DNA from: Protopterus annectens
Lineage: Eukaryota; Chordata; Ceratodontiformes; Protopteridae
Reading direction: 5' to 3'
Assembly (NCBI RefSeq): GCF_019279795.1
Contig: NC_056750.1
Span: forward strand, 829,674,519 to 829,738,518
Length of the DNA: 64,000 bases
Below the pieces are notes generated by a model. It did no database searches. It saw only the letters and a list, made by a program, of their open reading frames with translations, and was not told the origin of the DNA. How positions within the stretch are numbered: the first letter of the stretch is position 1; every line of letters begins with the position of its first letter. The translations under genes were made by a program, and so were the position numbers. This document shows, one piece after another, positions 12,311 to 23,181 of this stretch.

Positions 12311-12549
12311 CATTCTAACATTTATTTACACAATCAGCACATATTGCCCCTGTCCAAAAAGGACACACGCAGAAGCTCTGTGGTGATATAAAAGTCATAC
12401 ATGCAATCATACAGACTGTATCTGAGGAGGGCCAATGAAGTGCACTGTTTATCACTAGGTGGGGGTCTGTTTCGATAGTTTGTGACAGCGCGGTGCACAT
12501 ATCTTCCCCACCAGCATGTCTTATTAACATCACATATCAGGTAATGGAT

Positions 12550-14140
12550 CTAATAACATCCCAGGCTGCAGCCTACATGAACTCAGTCATGAACTTGCAA
12601 CACCATTAGGCACCATATTCAACCAAAGCTTGAGTACTGGCTTTGTCCCAGCCAAGTGGAGAACAGCCACTGTCATCCCTTTGCACAAAGGTGGAGCATC
12701 AACTGATCCAGCAAATTATAGCCCCATCAACCTAATTACCCTGATCAGCGAGGCCATGGGACAGAATATCATGGAACTCATTAACAAGGACATTGGCAAC
12801 CTCTGACCACCCGATCCCACACAGTTTGTTTCTGTCAGGGGATGTCATGCCTGTTAAATTTATTCGACTACATTGAGACAGTCTCCAAAGCCATGGATGA
12901 TGGGAAGACAGTGCATGTCGCCTACCTTGACCTGGCAAAAGCCTTCAATACTACATACTCTGGAATAATAGATAAACTCTATCTCAACTAGACATCACTC
13001 TCAACTAGACATCACTCTGTATGTTAACAGATGGGTAGTAAACCGGCTAACTTATAGAACCCACCTACTCAAGATAGAAGAAGCCACCTCAAGCAGTAAA
13101 CCCGTAATAAGGGGTATATGCCAGGGATTGGTCCTGGGGCCTATGTTGTTTGGGATATAGTTTTCAGAGGTACAAGCCAGAACCAGTGGGCTATGGCTGA
13201 CCAAGTTTGCAGATGACTGAAACCTGGCCACTGTCATCAATTCCCCTAGTGATGTGGACATCCTCCAAGAGGGTCTCACCCAAAGAAATGCCTGGTGCCA
13301 GAAACATGGCCTCAAACTGAATGCTAAAAAATACCTCATCATCCTTTTTGGGGAGAGTAATTCCCACATTAATTATCACAATAATAACAAGGAATAAGCA
13401 CCTAATTAGTCATGAGGTACTTGGGTAACCAGGTTGATAGCAAACAGAGTTTTGACCATCATATTGCTTCCGTTGTACAGAAAGCTTTCTACATGGCTCA
13501 CCTCATTGGGAAAGTTATCTCATCCAAGGACAAGGAGGTCATAGCATTCCTGTATTCTTCTCTTATAAGACCAATTACTGGTTACAGTGCCCTTTTGGCA
13601 TGTACCTCACAAAGCACATGCAGAAGCTGGAGAGACAACAGAGGCTCTCACCAGGGTAATCCAGGTCCTCAAACATTTAACCAATGCAGATAGGCTAAAA
13701 GCTCTGCCCCTCTACTCAGTCTCATACAGACTTCTCAGAGGTGGCCTCTGTCTGGAATGCACAGCAATCTGAAACCCCATCTTGATGGGGCTGCTGCATA
13801 TATGCAAGTCAAGCTCCACTTGAGTAACCTGTATGTGTGATCCTGGTCTGTGACATCAATAGGAGTTGTTGGCAGCACAGATTTGTGTCCCAGAGACTCC
13901 CCTTCTGTGGAATAGACTCCCTCTCAACATCAAGCTGAGTACTTCATTAACCCATTGTAAGCGCAACCTGGATAACTGGATGGGGAACAGAACATACACC
14001 CCTGGGATTCTACCTGGCTCCTTGCTGGCAAGGGGCATTGGGTGCTAATGTGTCAGAACACAGACTAAATTCTTGGGCAGGCTTTTAAGGGCTTTGGGGC
14101 CAATGGTCTAGTAACTTTCTATGATTCTATGATCCTATGT
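12550..14140 (+). pseudogene. CR1-type LINE fragment, copy 1 (reverse transcriptase, broken)
   Basis: Translated pieces follow the order of a CR1 reverse transcriptase. HKGGASTDPANYSPINLITLI comes first, then AYLDLAKAF with a changed Asp context, a degenerate version of the PQGSVLGP block near 13120, FADD in 'LTKFADDWNLA' near 13200, then the thumb and C-terminus (LPLNIKLSTSLTHCKRNLDNWMG) near 13930. Several frameshifts and stops separate these pieces. The 3' end carries an octamer-like tail (ATTCTATG) at about 14118-14140, as in CR1 elements. The 5' end is truncated: no endonuclease is present. It would have encoded the enzyme that copies LINE RNA at the target site. Confidence 0.85.
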
Positions 14141-15198
14141 CCTTACAGCATGTAATACATGTACCATTCCACTCACAGAGTTGCAGCGTGTTCAATACAG
14201 CAGGATCAAACAATGCCCTGTATGCAACGCAGATATCACTTCTGAGTGGTCTATATTACACAAGCTACAATGACAGTAATTGCACATGATCCCCATAGGT
14301 CAGATACTGGGGACTTGAAGTTCCCTTGTGAGGAAAGTTTGTGCTGTGTCCAATTGCCAGTGGTGCTTGCAAAATACATGACAAAATGACTATTGCAGTG
14401 AAATATTGGCATGCTGAGGGAAGAGCACACAGAGGTTATAAACACAGCATTATTGAATGACAGTGCCCTCACTAATGACATGAGCATGATATACTATGCA
14501 TTTTACCCCTGTGGAGACATGGTGATCTATGGTAAAGTAGTTGTAAACCTGTGTGACTGGGCTTGTGTGTGAATGTATATCACCCCTGAGTATGTACAGC
14601 AGGTGTGACAAATGAAGTGCTACATACCAGGAACATTGCAGTTACCAATAAAAATGATACTACATACACATTTGCATTGGGTTACTACCATGAATATGTG
14701 AACAGGCATATGTTCTTGAAGAGTCTCTTTTGGGAGAGTGACATAACTGGGAGAATGTATGACGGCTCCCAGTTTTCTGTGCCATGACGTGCTTCTTGTC
14801 CTCCTGTCAGCTACAGCCAAGCTTATGCAGTTGTACAGGTGGTACACTTTGCAGTGAAGATGTGGATGTCCGTGCATGCACAGAGAACTTGTTCAACTCT
14901 GTGGCCATTACTCTGGCCTTGCTAGTCTGCACTGCCTGTCAGGTTACCAGACAGCACATTGGATATTGTGTACATGATGTGGGAACTCAGACGTGTTCCT
15001 GTTACATAAATTTACAGTTTGACATACATAGGATACGTATGGGTACACACGCTTTGGCCAAAGGTGCCCACCCCTCTGCAATACACCTCAGAACCGTGGC
15101 ATGCAGACATGCACCATGCTATGACATTTTGAACTGACAGGGATCAATGCCACTGTGGTGCTTGCCTGAGCAACCATGCATGTGTATGTCACCAGGCA
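14141..15198. other. No gene recognised
   Basis: Short frames only; no family recognised. CR1 sequence begins again at 15199. Confidence 0.45.
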
Positions 15199-15535
15199 TT
15201 GTACATCATAGACTTAAACCTCGACACGGCTATTAATAGGACATGCTGGAGGGACAGATTCATCACCCAAAGACTCCCTATGCTGTGGAACAAAATCCCG
15301 GTATATGTGAGGCAGAGCACCTTGCTGGCCTTGTTCAAGAGAAATCTTGATCAATGGATTGGAGATCGCAGATATACCCCAGGGATTACCTCAGTGTCAC
15401 TGCTCGACAGAGGCACAGCAAAATAATGGGCATAGTTCCCCAAACTAAAGGGGTGGCGTAAGCCACAAAACTATGGGCTAGGCTTGTAAATGCCCTCGGG
15501 CAGATAGCCTAGTATGAACCTATGAACTTCATGAA
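15199..15535 (+). mobile_element. 5'-truncated CR1 LINE fragment, copy 2
   Basis: The frame 15199-15426 reads LNLDTAINRTCWRDRFITQR, then NKIPVYVRQSTLLALFKRNL and GDRRYTPGITSVSLLDRG. This is nearly the same as the C-terminus of copy 3 (16790-16992). A short 3' UTR follows with GGGGTGGCGTAAGCCAC and an ATGAACCT-type tail ending near 15535. Copy 3 starts immediately after the tail. Confidence 0.9.
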
Positions 15536-17117
15536 CTCAACGAGGAATTAAACCCACAGTTAGGACAGCTGTTTAATCTTAGCCTCACCTCAGGATACGT
15601 ACCCAAGGAGTGGTGCACGGCGACTGTGGTCCCACTTCATAAGGGCGGTGCCTCCACAGACCCTGGAAATTACCGCCCCATTAGCTTGACAAGCCTTATC
15701 TGCAAAGCCATGGAGAGGATCATAATGGAACTCATAAATAAAGACATAGGGAACTTGCAGACTTTGGATCCAACCCAGTTTGGCTTTGTCAAAGGCAGAT
15801 CCTGCCTCTTAAACTTGGTTGACTGTTTCGAGACAGTCACCAAGGCCATTGATGAGGGAAAGGCAGTCCATACAGCCTACCTCGACCTGGCAAAGGCCTT
15901 CGACACAATACCCCACTCAGGTATCATCGAAAAACTCATCAGCTTGAATGTAAACCCATACATCACAAGATGGGTTGCAAACTGGCTAAGCGACAGAACC
16001 CACAGGGTCAGAGTTGCTGGAGCCATGTCAGACTCAAAGCCTGTCACAAGTGGTGTCCCACAGGGCTCAGTCCTGGGTCCACTCTTGTTCGGCATCTACT
16101 TTTCTGAAGTACAAGCAAACACAGGAGGGTTATGGCTGACAAAGCTTGCAGATGACTGCAAACTGGGCCATAGTCGAAAACACATCTGACACAGATATCC
16201 TCCAGAAGGGCCTCACAGAAACGGATAACTGGTGCCAGAGCCATGGCCTGAAGTTAAACGCCAAAAATGCATAGTCATACCCTTCGGGAAAAACAAGGTT
16301 ACTCCTAGCTACCATATAGGTGGCAATCCACTGAGCACAGAAAAAGCCATCAGGGATCTGGGGACCCAAGTTGACAGTAGCCTTCGCTTGACACTCATGT
16401 TGCTAAAGTAGTTAGGAAAACCTTCTATATCGCCCACCTGATCATGAAGGGATTCACATCTAGATCAAGGGAGGTCATCATCCCCCTGTACTCATCACTC
16501 ATTAGACCTATGATTGAGTACAATGGGCCGTTCGCAATGTATCTGACCAGACACCTGATGCAGCTTGAAAGGCCCCAAAAGTTCCTCACCAAAAGGATAA
16601 AGGGTCTCAAAAATATGTCTTATGCTGCCCGACTGAAAGAACTCCAGCTCTATTCAGTCTCATACCGCTTGCTCAGAGGTGACCTGTGCCTGACATATAA
16701 GGCCATGTCAAACCCAGATTTGATGAATATGCTGCACCTCAAAAAATCTAGATCCCTCAGAACCACAAGGGCGGGAGACTTAAACCTTGACACGGTTATA
16801 AATAGAAGGTGCTGGAGGGACAGATTCATCACCCAGAGACTCCCTATGCTGTGGAACAAAATCCCGGTACATGTGAGGCAGAGCACCTCGCTGGCCTTGT
16901 TCAAGAGGAATCTTGACCAATGGATGGGAGATTGCAGATATACCCCAGGGATTACTTCAGTGTCACTGCTTGACAGAGGCACAGAAAAATGATAGGCATA
17001 GTTTTTATTCAAACTAAAGGGGTGGCGAAAGCCACATAACTATGGGCTAGGCTTATAAATGCCCTTGGGCAGATAGCCTAGTATGAACCTATGAACCTAT
17101 GAACCTATGAACCTATA
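15536..17117 (+). pseudogene. CR1-type LINE, copy 3 (reverse transcriptase, frameshifted)
   Basis: This is the best-preserved CR1 copy here. The open frame 15626-16189 contains YRPISLTSLICKAMERII, motif A AYLDLAKAFDTI, motif B SGVPQGSVLGPLLF, and the catalytic box as LADD (16145-16156) where YADD or FADD is usual. A frameshift follows. The thumb is broken until 16444, where an open frame runs to 16992 (RSREVIIPLYSSLIRPMIEY ... YSVSYRLLRGDLCLTYKAM ... RNLDQWMGD). The 3' UTR ends in four ATGAACCT-like octamers (about 17080-17117). The 5' end is truncated within the RT fingers, so the endonuclease is absent. It is not functional. Confidence 0.92.
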
Positions 17118-18090
17118 GTGTGGCACTGCAGCTGTGCTCCAACTCACCATCTGCACATTACCCTACTGAAACCCAAGAGCACTGGAATACTAGGCATAAT
17201 ACATGCCACACTGTAATGATTGCTCTGATTGCTACTTAAGGCATATACCTGGTAAATGCTACAGAGTCTTTCATGAAGTGGGACAACTATGTGGATGAAC
17301 AAACAGGCTGTGGCCCGCTCTTCATGTGGAGTTTGGTACTAATGTTTTGCTTTTGGTGTGAGATGAGGTATAGGGGCATGATATCCCAGGTGAGAGTGGT
17401 TGTGCAGAGACCAGCAGTTGTTGTAGTCAGGCACAGGCAATTTAGGGGACCCCCCTCTTGTCAGCCTTCCTCACAAGGTAATTCTGTCAGCTCAGTAGAC
17501 ACTGCTTGAGTGGTGTGCAGCTGCAGGATAATTGTGTGAACAGTGCCTCCTTTCCTTTCCCAGGGTGTACATATGAATCACCCCCCTACTGCTTGCCCTC
17601 TCTGCAGACACAGACATGTTTAAAGACTACCTTTTTGGAAACCATGCTGGAATTAAAGTCAATATATAGTTGCACACAGGGCAAGTAGCATGCAGTGACA
17701 ACTGGTGTCCCCGGAGGTCTCAATAGTGTCACATTTACAGCTATGAAAACACTTATCATGAACATGATCACTAACAATGTAGTGCACCTGCAGACAGCTT
17801 TGTACTGAATTCATTGTTACAGACTTCAATGTATGAGGGGAAAATTACTCACCCCACCTACCATGGACCAACAATACAGTCATCAAGATGAGGCAATCAG
17901 ACATTGTGGACGCATTGTGGAGGTGTTTTACAAACTTGCATGTCAGCCATTGGATAGCCAAGTGTCTGACAGTCATTATCTGGGAAGATAATTTTTTTGT
18001 AGGCCAGCGCTACAATGAGCCCAGTCACCAGTGAACTACCCACACACATCATTCCTGGGACTACCCCTCTTATCCATTCCCTTCTCTGCA
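17118..18090. other. No gene recognised
   Basis: No conserved family recognised. Runs such as RVVVQRPAVVVVRHRQ (near 17390-17440) are unexplained. Confidence 0.4.
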
Positions 18091-18925
18091 GTCATGGCCA
18101 CTGTCAGTGACTTCAGACTCGATACATTTGCAGATGATTGCAAATAAGGAACTGTCACTGTTTCACCCACAGAACCAACAGTTACCCAGGATGGGCTAAC
18201 ATATACATTCAGCTGCTGTCAGAGCCATTTACAACTACTACATGCCAAGGTATGCACAATGCTATACTTCTGGCAGTCAGCCACCCCTGGACAATACCAT
18301 ATTGTCTGCACACCTCCAACAGTTGACCCAATAGGAAGGGACTTATGGACACAGAGAGTGATATAGCCTTTGACTTTCACTGGCAGAAAGATGTGGGGCT
18401 TCATGCACTGTTGCACAACCTATAGAGAAAGGTGTGGCATGTAAATCCCAGAATGTCATTGTTACACTGTATGTGGCTCTCATCACACCTATCATTGAGT
18501 ACAATGACACCTGCGGTATGTAAGTACACAGGCATATCTGACACCTGTGACAGACAGAAAGGTCCCACAGTAACCAAATACACAAGGTACATAACATGTC
18601 CAATGCAGACTGTGTCAAGGCCAAAACTGTGTATTTTGTCCAGTACGTGCTTTGGAGGGGAGGTGTATGGCTGCCATACTGGGAGCTATCAGCTCCCACT
18701 GTGTACCACCTGCACATCCAAGAAAGGAGTACTATGGGATGTACCTGTTGTACACAGCTGCACCTTGACTGTGGTATAAATAGGCCATGCTGGGGAGACA
18801 GTTATGTAACAGTGAGACTGTACCCTACATGTAACAGACTCCCCACCCATGTGAACCACACTTCTGCTGTAACACATCATGTGGAAGTAACACAATGGGA
18901 TGCACAACAAGGCAATCATAACTAG
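18091..18925 (+). pseudogene. Old, degraded CR1 LINE fragment
   Basis: Scattered translated matches keep the CR1 order: 'FADDCK' near 18127-18145, 'ITPIIEYND' near 18483-18510, and 'LHLDCGINRPCWGDSYVTVRL' near 18760-18825, which aligns with LNLDTVINRRCWRDRFITQRL of copy 3. Many stops and frame changes separate them. It is clearly older than the 15.5-17.1 kb copy. Confidence 0.65.
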
Positions 18926-19744
18926 ATGAGGACAAATGTCTGTAATGAACACAGGGCTGTAGATGGTGAATCTCCTATGCCACAGCTTGTAGATGTGTCA
19001 GCTCCCAGAACCCTGCTTACACTTATCAAAGAAACCACATTGTGTAAGAGATTATGGATGCAGGAGTAGGCTGCATGACTTCATTGTCCCTGTTAGCCTG
19101 TGATACACATATAAAGCTAATGAGCCATGCACCTCCACTGCTTTACCTTTGTGAAGCCATTTTGATTCTGTGCCAACATTCCTTCCTATGCTCTGATGGT
19201 TACGGGTTTATTGCAGAACTGTTGCCTTAGGTGTGTCCCAAAAAATCTGGAATCTGAAACATAAACAGTTCTGAGACACACAGCCATTACATCACCCAAC
19301 TTAATCTACACAAAATAATATGGTGTACACAGTACAACCACCAGCAGACATCTGTCAGTGACCAGTACAAGAGGCATGCAAAAGGCAACAGTGGATTAAA
19401 GGAATACATAGCAATAAAGGCAGTCACCCTGTGCAGCAGACACATAGCTTCATTTCCCTGCATCAGTGACAAGTATGATAGGGATGTGACATAGGTATCA
19501 TCACTTGCACAGGGTATTCTGTGTTGATGTAGGAGGCCAAAGCTGACCCAATAGGTTGCCAACCATATGTGTGCGTCAGAAAGGAAAGTAGGCAAGATGG
19601 ACCATGGAATGAGCCATGTGTGTCTGCAGGTGACCTGATTGTGGCAGTGGTGTGTGAATGTCTACATGAACACAGTCAAGCTCTGTGCTAACCCTACATG
19701 ACTTTATGTTTGACAGCTTTGAACCATGCATGGCAGAGCTGACA
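18926..19744. other. No gene recognised
   Basis: No family recognised. The sequence leads into the Harbinger-type minus-strand gene that begins at 19745. Confidence 0.45.
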
Positions 19745-22270
19745 GTTCACTGTCTCAACTCCTGAACATGGGAACTGCCTCTGCCAGGGGTTGCACTGGG
19801 ACCTCCATGCCCAAGGTCAGAAGTGGCACTACTACCTGAGGGTGGCTGCTGTCTTCTGGGACTGTGTCCTCCCCAGGAATGCCCAGGATCATGATCCCAT
19901 GGCCTGCCATGTGTTGGTGTAGACAGCACACTCACCTCTGGGACACTAGATGTGCTGCCATTATGGACACGTGAGTGAGCATGGCCACATGGACTCTCAG
20001 TTGATGAAGTTTTAGAACTACGTCCACGGGTCCACCACATAATTACAACCAGACGTTCCATCACAGACAATGACTGTTCCAAGGCTGATAATCTGCAATC
20101 TCTCTCAGGCTACTGTCTTTCCACTGCATCAGTTAGCCTATCCAAGGTATCAGCAATGCAGTGGAGTCATGCACAGATGTCAGACTATGCTGCATCCATA
20201 ACCCTGAGCATTCATCTGGAGGTCCTTTTGGAATGTGCCTGTGCCTCCATGATGGCCCTAAATGGGTCTATATTAGAAAAATGAATGCTTAAATGTTCGA
20301 ATCTCTAAAGGTCAACCTTTAGAGATCGAACAGTTAAGTGTTTGAATATATTTAAAAATTACCCCCCCCACACCCCCGCTACTTAAATATACCAACTCCA
20401 AGATCATGCTACAGTGCAGGGAATGGGAAATTTCCCATTTCTACTCTGCCGTGCACTGAAGTGCGATCTCAGAGTTGGTATATTTAAGAAGTGGGGGTGT
20501 GGGGGTGCAGGGGAGCTTGCCTCCTGCTAAAACCCTTTAATTTTACTTTTTTTTTTTTTTGCTTTGTTTTATTACATTTTCAAACACTTAACTGTTTGAT
20601 CTCTAAAGGTTGACCTTTAGAAATTCGAACATTTAAGCGTTCATCAATGTAATATAGATCCCCCTAAACATATGCCGAGTGACACGTGATGGGACACCTG
20701 CAACATGTTGTGGAAGGACAACAGGCATCCTACAAGTACCTCTATCAGTCTGCTTGTGTGGAACCTTGCCATCTCTTTGGCTATGGCCATTATCCACACT
20801 CACTGCAGCCATAACACCCACACTTTCCTGTTCATTTTCCCCACCCTCTGACTGTCCAATATCTGTGGCCTCAGGGTACTGGATATGCATAGACATACTG
20901 ACTGTGTAGAGTTATAATGAGGGCAGAAGAGGGATGTCAACCTCTGTGACAGATTCAGCCCCTGAAATCCCACCATGCCTCACTTTGGCCACCATCATCA
21001 TCAGAGTTTGAAGAGGCACTGACATTAGATTCTGAGGGGGACAGAGACCAACCCCTGCGGTCACCTGTGATTAAAAAGGGAAAAGTAGTACATTAGTACA
21101 TTTCTACTATGCTGTAAAGTACTATCTTTTATTATACGTCAAGCTGTATATAATGTTGTCAGTATTACAGACTTGTCTAACCCCCACTGTCATATACCAG
21201 GACCTGAGGACATTACTTTCTAAGACACTTCTGTAGTTGCTTGTAAATAATAAGCTTCTTATTCAAGAATCTCACAAGCAACAGCGATGTACACTGCTGA
21301 CATTTGTCAACACTCTGCACAGTTAACACATAAGTCAATCTGAAATGACCTACAAATACTGCAACTCTGTCAGTGTGGTCACAACTACAAGCCATAGGTA
21401 TGACTGTAAACTGTGTCATATTGGTAAAACTCAGTGAGGTTGGCAATCATGCAGACAGTACATCAATCCAGCTGGCAGGTCTGGGCTGACACTTTAGCAA
21501 GTACAATGCACTCAATCTACATATCACAACAGTGTTACGTTTACTAGGAGCAGGATCACATCCCCATCTGATTCCTGATGGTCCTGTGAAAAATTGAGGG
21601 AGAGGTAATATAAACAGCAACCCATGTTGCTCTATGACAGGCTACTATGTCCAAATAACTGACATTTACACTACATACTATGTTACTTGGTATGTAGGTC
21701 ACAATCTGGCCATGAGATTCACACTGCAACTAACCAGCATCCAAAACACTGCTACCCATATAAAAGTCTGTAAAGTGAAAAAACACCAAATGCTGCAATA
21801 TTCCAATGGTTATCCAACTAAGTATACGTGGACGCTCCTCTTTTGTGGAAACAGTGGCACCCACATCTACAACATGCCATGTGATGGATGCCTGGGAGCT
21901 ATCCTGTGTTCCTAGGTTCACCAGGAAGTCCTTAGTGGCTGAGAGTGGTTGTTCTGCTGCAGGCCCTCCACTGGTGACACTACAATCCCTGGCCACATCT
22001 GCTGCTCTTCTGCGGGTGGAATTTATCATATCTGTGGCACGGTGTCACACTTGCTCATATGTCCTGCTCTGTTGTCCAATGGCATTCACATTGCAAACCA
22101 GTTCAGCCCACAGTGCTGCCTGTTCTTCCCTGTTTGTCCTCCCCCTGGAGAGCAGGAGTTGGTGATGCTGATGCAGGGCATTCAGGATAGCTTCATTTTT
22201 GGTCTCTGTAAAAGGACCCTGGTGTCTTAGATACATATCTCCTGAAAGACAACAAAATGGGAACATATGT
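19745..22270 (-). pseudogene. Harbinger-type Myb/SANT-like protein gene, broken
   Basis: PIF/Harbinger transposons encode a second, Myb-like protein that helps the transposase bind DNA and enter the nucleus. On the minus strand, 22266-22045 reads FTETKNEAILNALHQHHQLL and then VNAIGQQSRTYEQV, the pattern of that trihelix domain. It continues in another frame with MINSTRRRAADVARDCSVTS and a GGPAAEQPLSATKDF block typical of the family. A likely intron follows: at 21080-21062 the minus strand has TTTTCCCTTTTTAATCACAG, a good splice acceptor, before a Ser/Asp-rich stretch (SPSESNVSASSNSDDD). A MITE at 20264-20661 then splits the frame. The C-terminal part (DTLDRLTDAVERQ, SALEQSLSVMERL) looks helical. 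Internal stops show it is dead. Confidence 0.72.
20264..20661. mobile_element. 398-bp foldback MITE inside the Myb-like gene
   Basis: An imperfect 8-bp duplication (CCCTAAAT at 20256-20263, CCCTAAAC at 20662-20669) flanks it. The ends form an inverted repeat of about 85 bp starting GGGTCTATATTAG against GGATCTATATTAC, and each end also folds on itself (CTCTAAAGGTCAACCTTTAG). The centre has TTAAATATACCAACTCCA and an inverted TTGGTATATTTAAG with a G-rich run. Removing it joins the flanking Myb-like frame (RHMFR then AIMEAQAHS). Confidence 0.88.
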
Positions 22271-22427
22271 CGGGATCACATATGTGGCAGTATAGTATGT
22301 AGAGATACAGCAATAACAGATGGCTACCAGTAATCACTGCTTGATTACACATCTCACATCTGACACCATGCAAACTTAGTAAGAGTGTGGATGCGAGTAG
22401 GATAGTGACAGTACTCATCCATCCCTG
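22271..22427. other. Left flank of the LINE A insertion
   Basis: Unrecognised sequence between the Myb-like gene and the insertion. It ends with the 10-bp target copy CTTGTGCCAT at 22428-22437. Confidence 0.5.
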
Positions 22428-22437
22428 CTTGTGCCAT
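22428..22437. repeat. Putative target site duplication, copy at LINE A 3' end
   Basis: CTTGTGCCAT touches the (TTTA)n end of LINE A. An identical 10-mer is at 32497-32506, about 70 bp beyond the CYP2 exon 3 start. Confidence 0.7.
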
Positions 22438-22809
22438 TTTATTTATTTATTTCCAGTTTGATTACTGGGGAAGCCCACTGGGTCAGAGTGACCCATTTTC
22501 AGTTGAGGCTCCAAGATACATAATACAGATAGGGTATAGAAATACACGGATGTCAGTCTTACATAATATGGAAACAGTTACAAGTACGTACCTTGAAAAT
22601 ATACATAATAAGCAGAAAAGCATTGAGTGTGGACTTATTGCTTATACATTTTCTTTAGTGTGCACACTCAGATATTAGGTGAGAAGATGTTTTGTATACA
22701 TACTTTTAAGTAAAATGAGGATACACTACACATGCACAATTTCAGAAAAGAAATTAGTAACGGAAAGCGATATACAATATTTACAATGTTGAACCACAAG
22801 AAATAAGCA

Positions 22810-23075
22810 GCTAATGGAGAAGGGAGAGCTTAGAAAATGCTCATGGGAGCATAGCTGAAGGAGATATTGAGGTTATCGATAGCTATTGTTATTGTATTGA
22901 TAGCTAATGGAGAAGGGAGAGCTTAGAAAATGCTTGTGGGAGCATAGCTGAAGGAGAGTTATTGAGGTTATCGATAGCTATTGTTATTGTATTGATAGTT
23001 ATTGATAGCTAATGGAGAAGGGAGAGCTTAGAAAATGCTCGTGGGAGCATAGCAGAAGGAGAGTTATTGAGGTCT
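22810..23075 (-). repeat. Three 93-105-bp tandem units in the LINE A 3' UTR
   Basis: The block GCTAATGGAGAAGGGAGAGC starts at 22810, 22903 and 23008. Each unit contains a gene-like GGGAGCATAGCTGAAGGAGA segment, and the units are joined by ATTGATAGCTATTG repeats. This is a local expansion within the non-coding tail of the LINE. Confidence 0.9.
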
Positions 23076-23181
23076 TAGGAATCTGAGGGGGAAACCCCCA
23101 GGATCATAGCTGAAATAGAGTTGTTAAGGGCTTAGGAACCTGAGTGGGACCCCCCCCCCCAGGGGAATGGACTAAGGAAGA

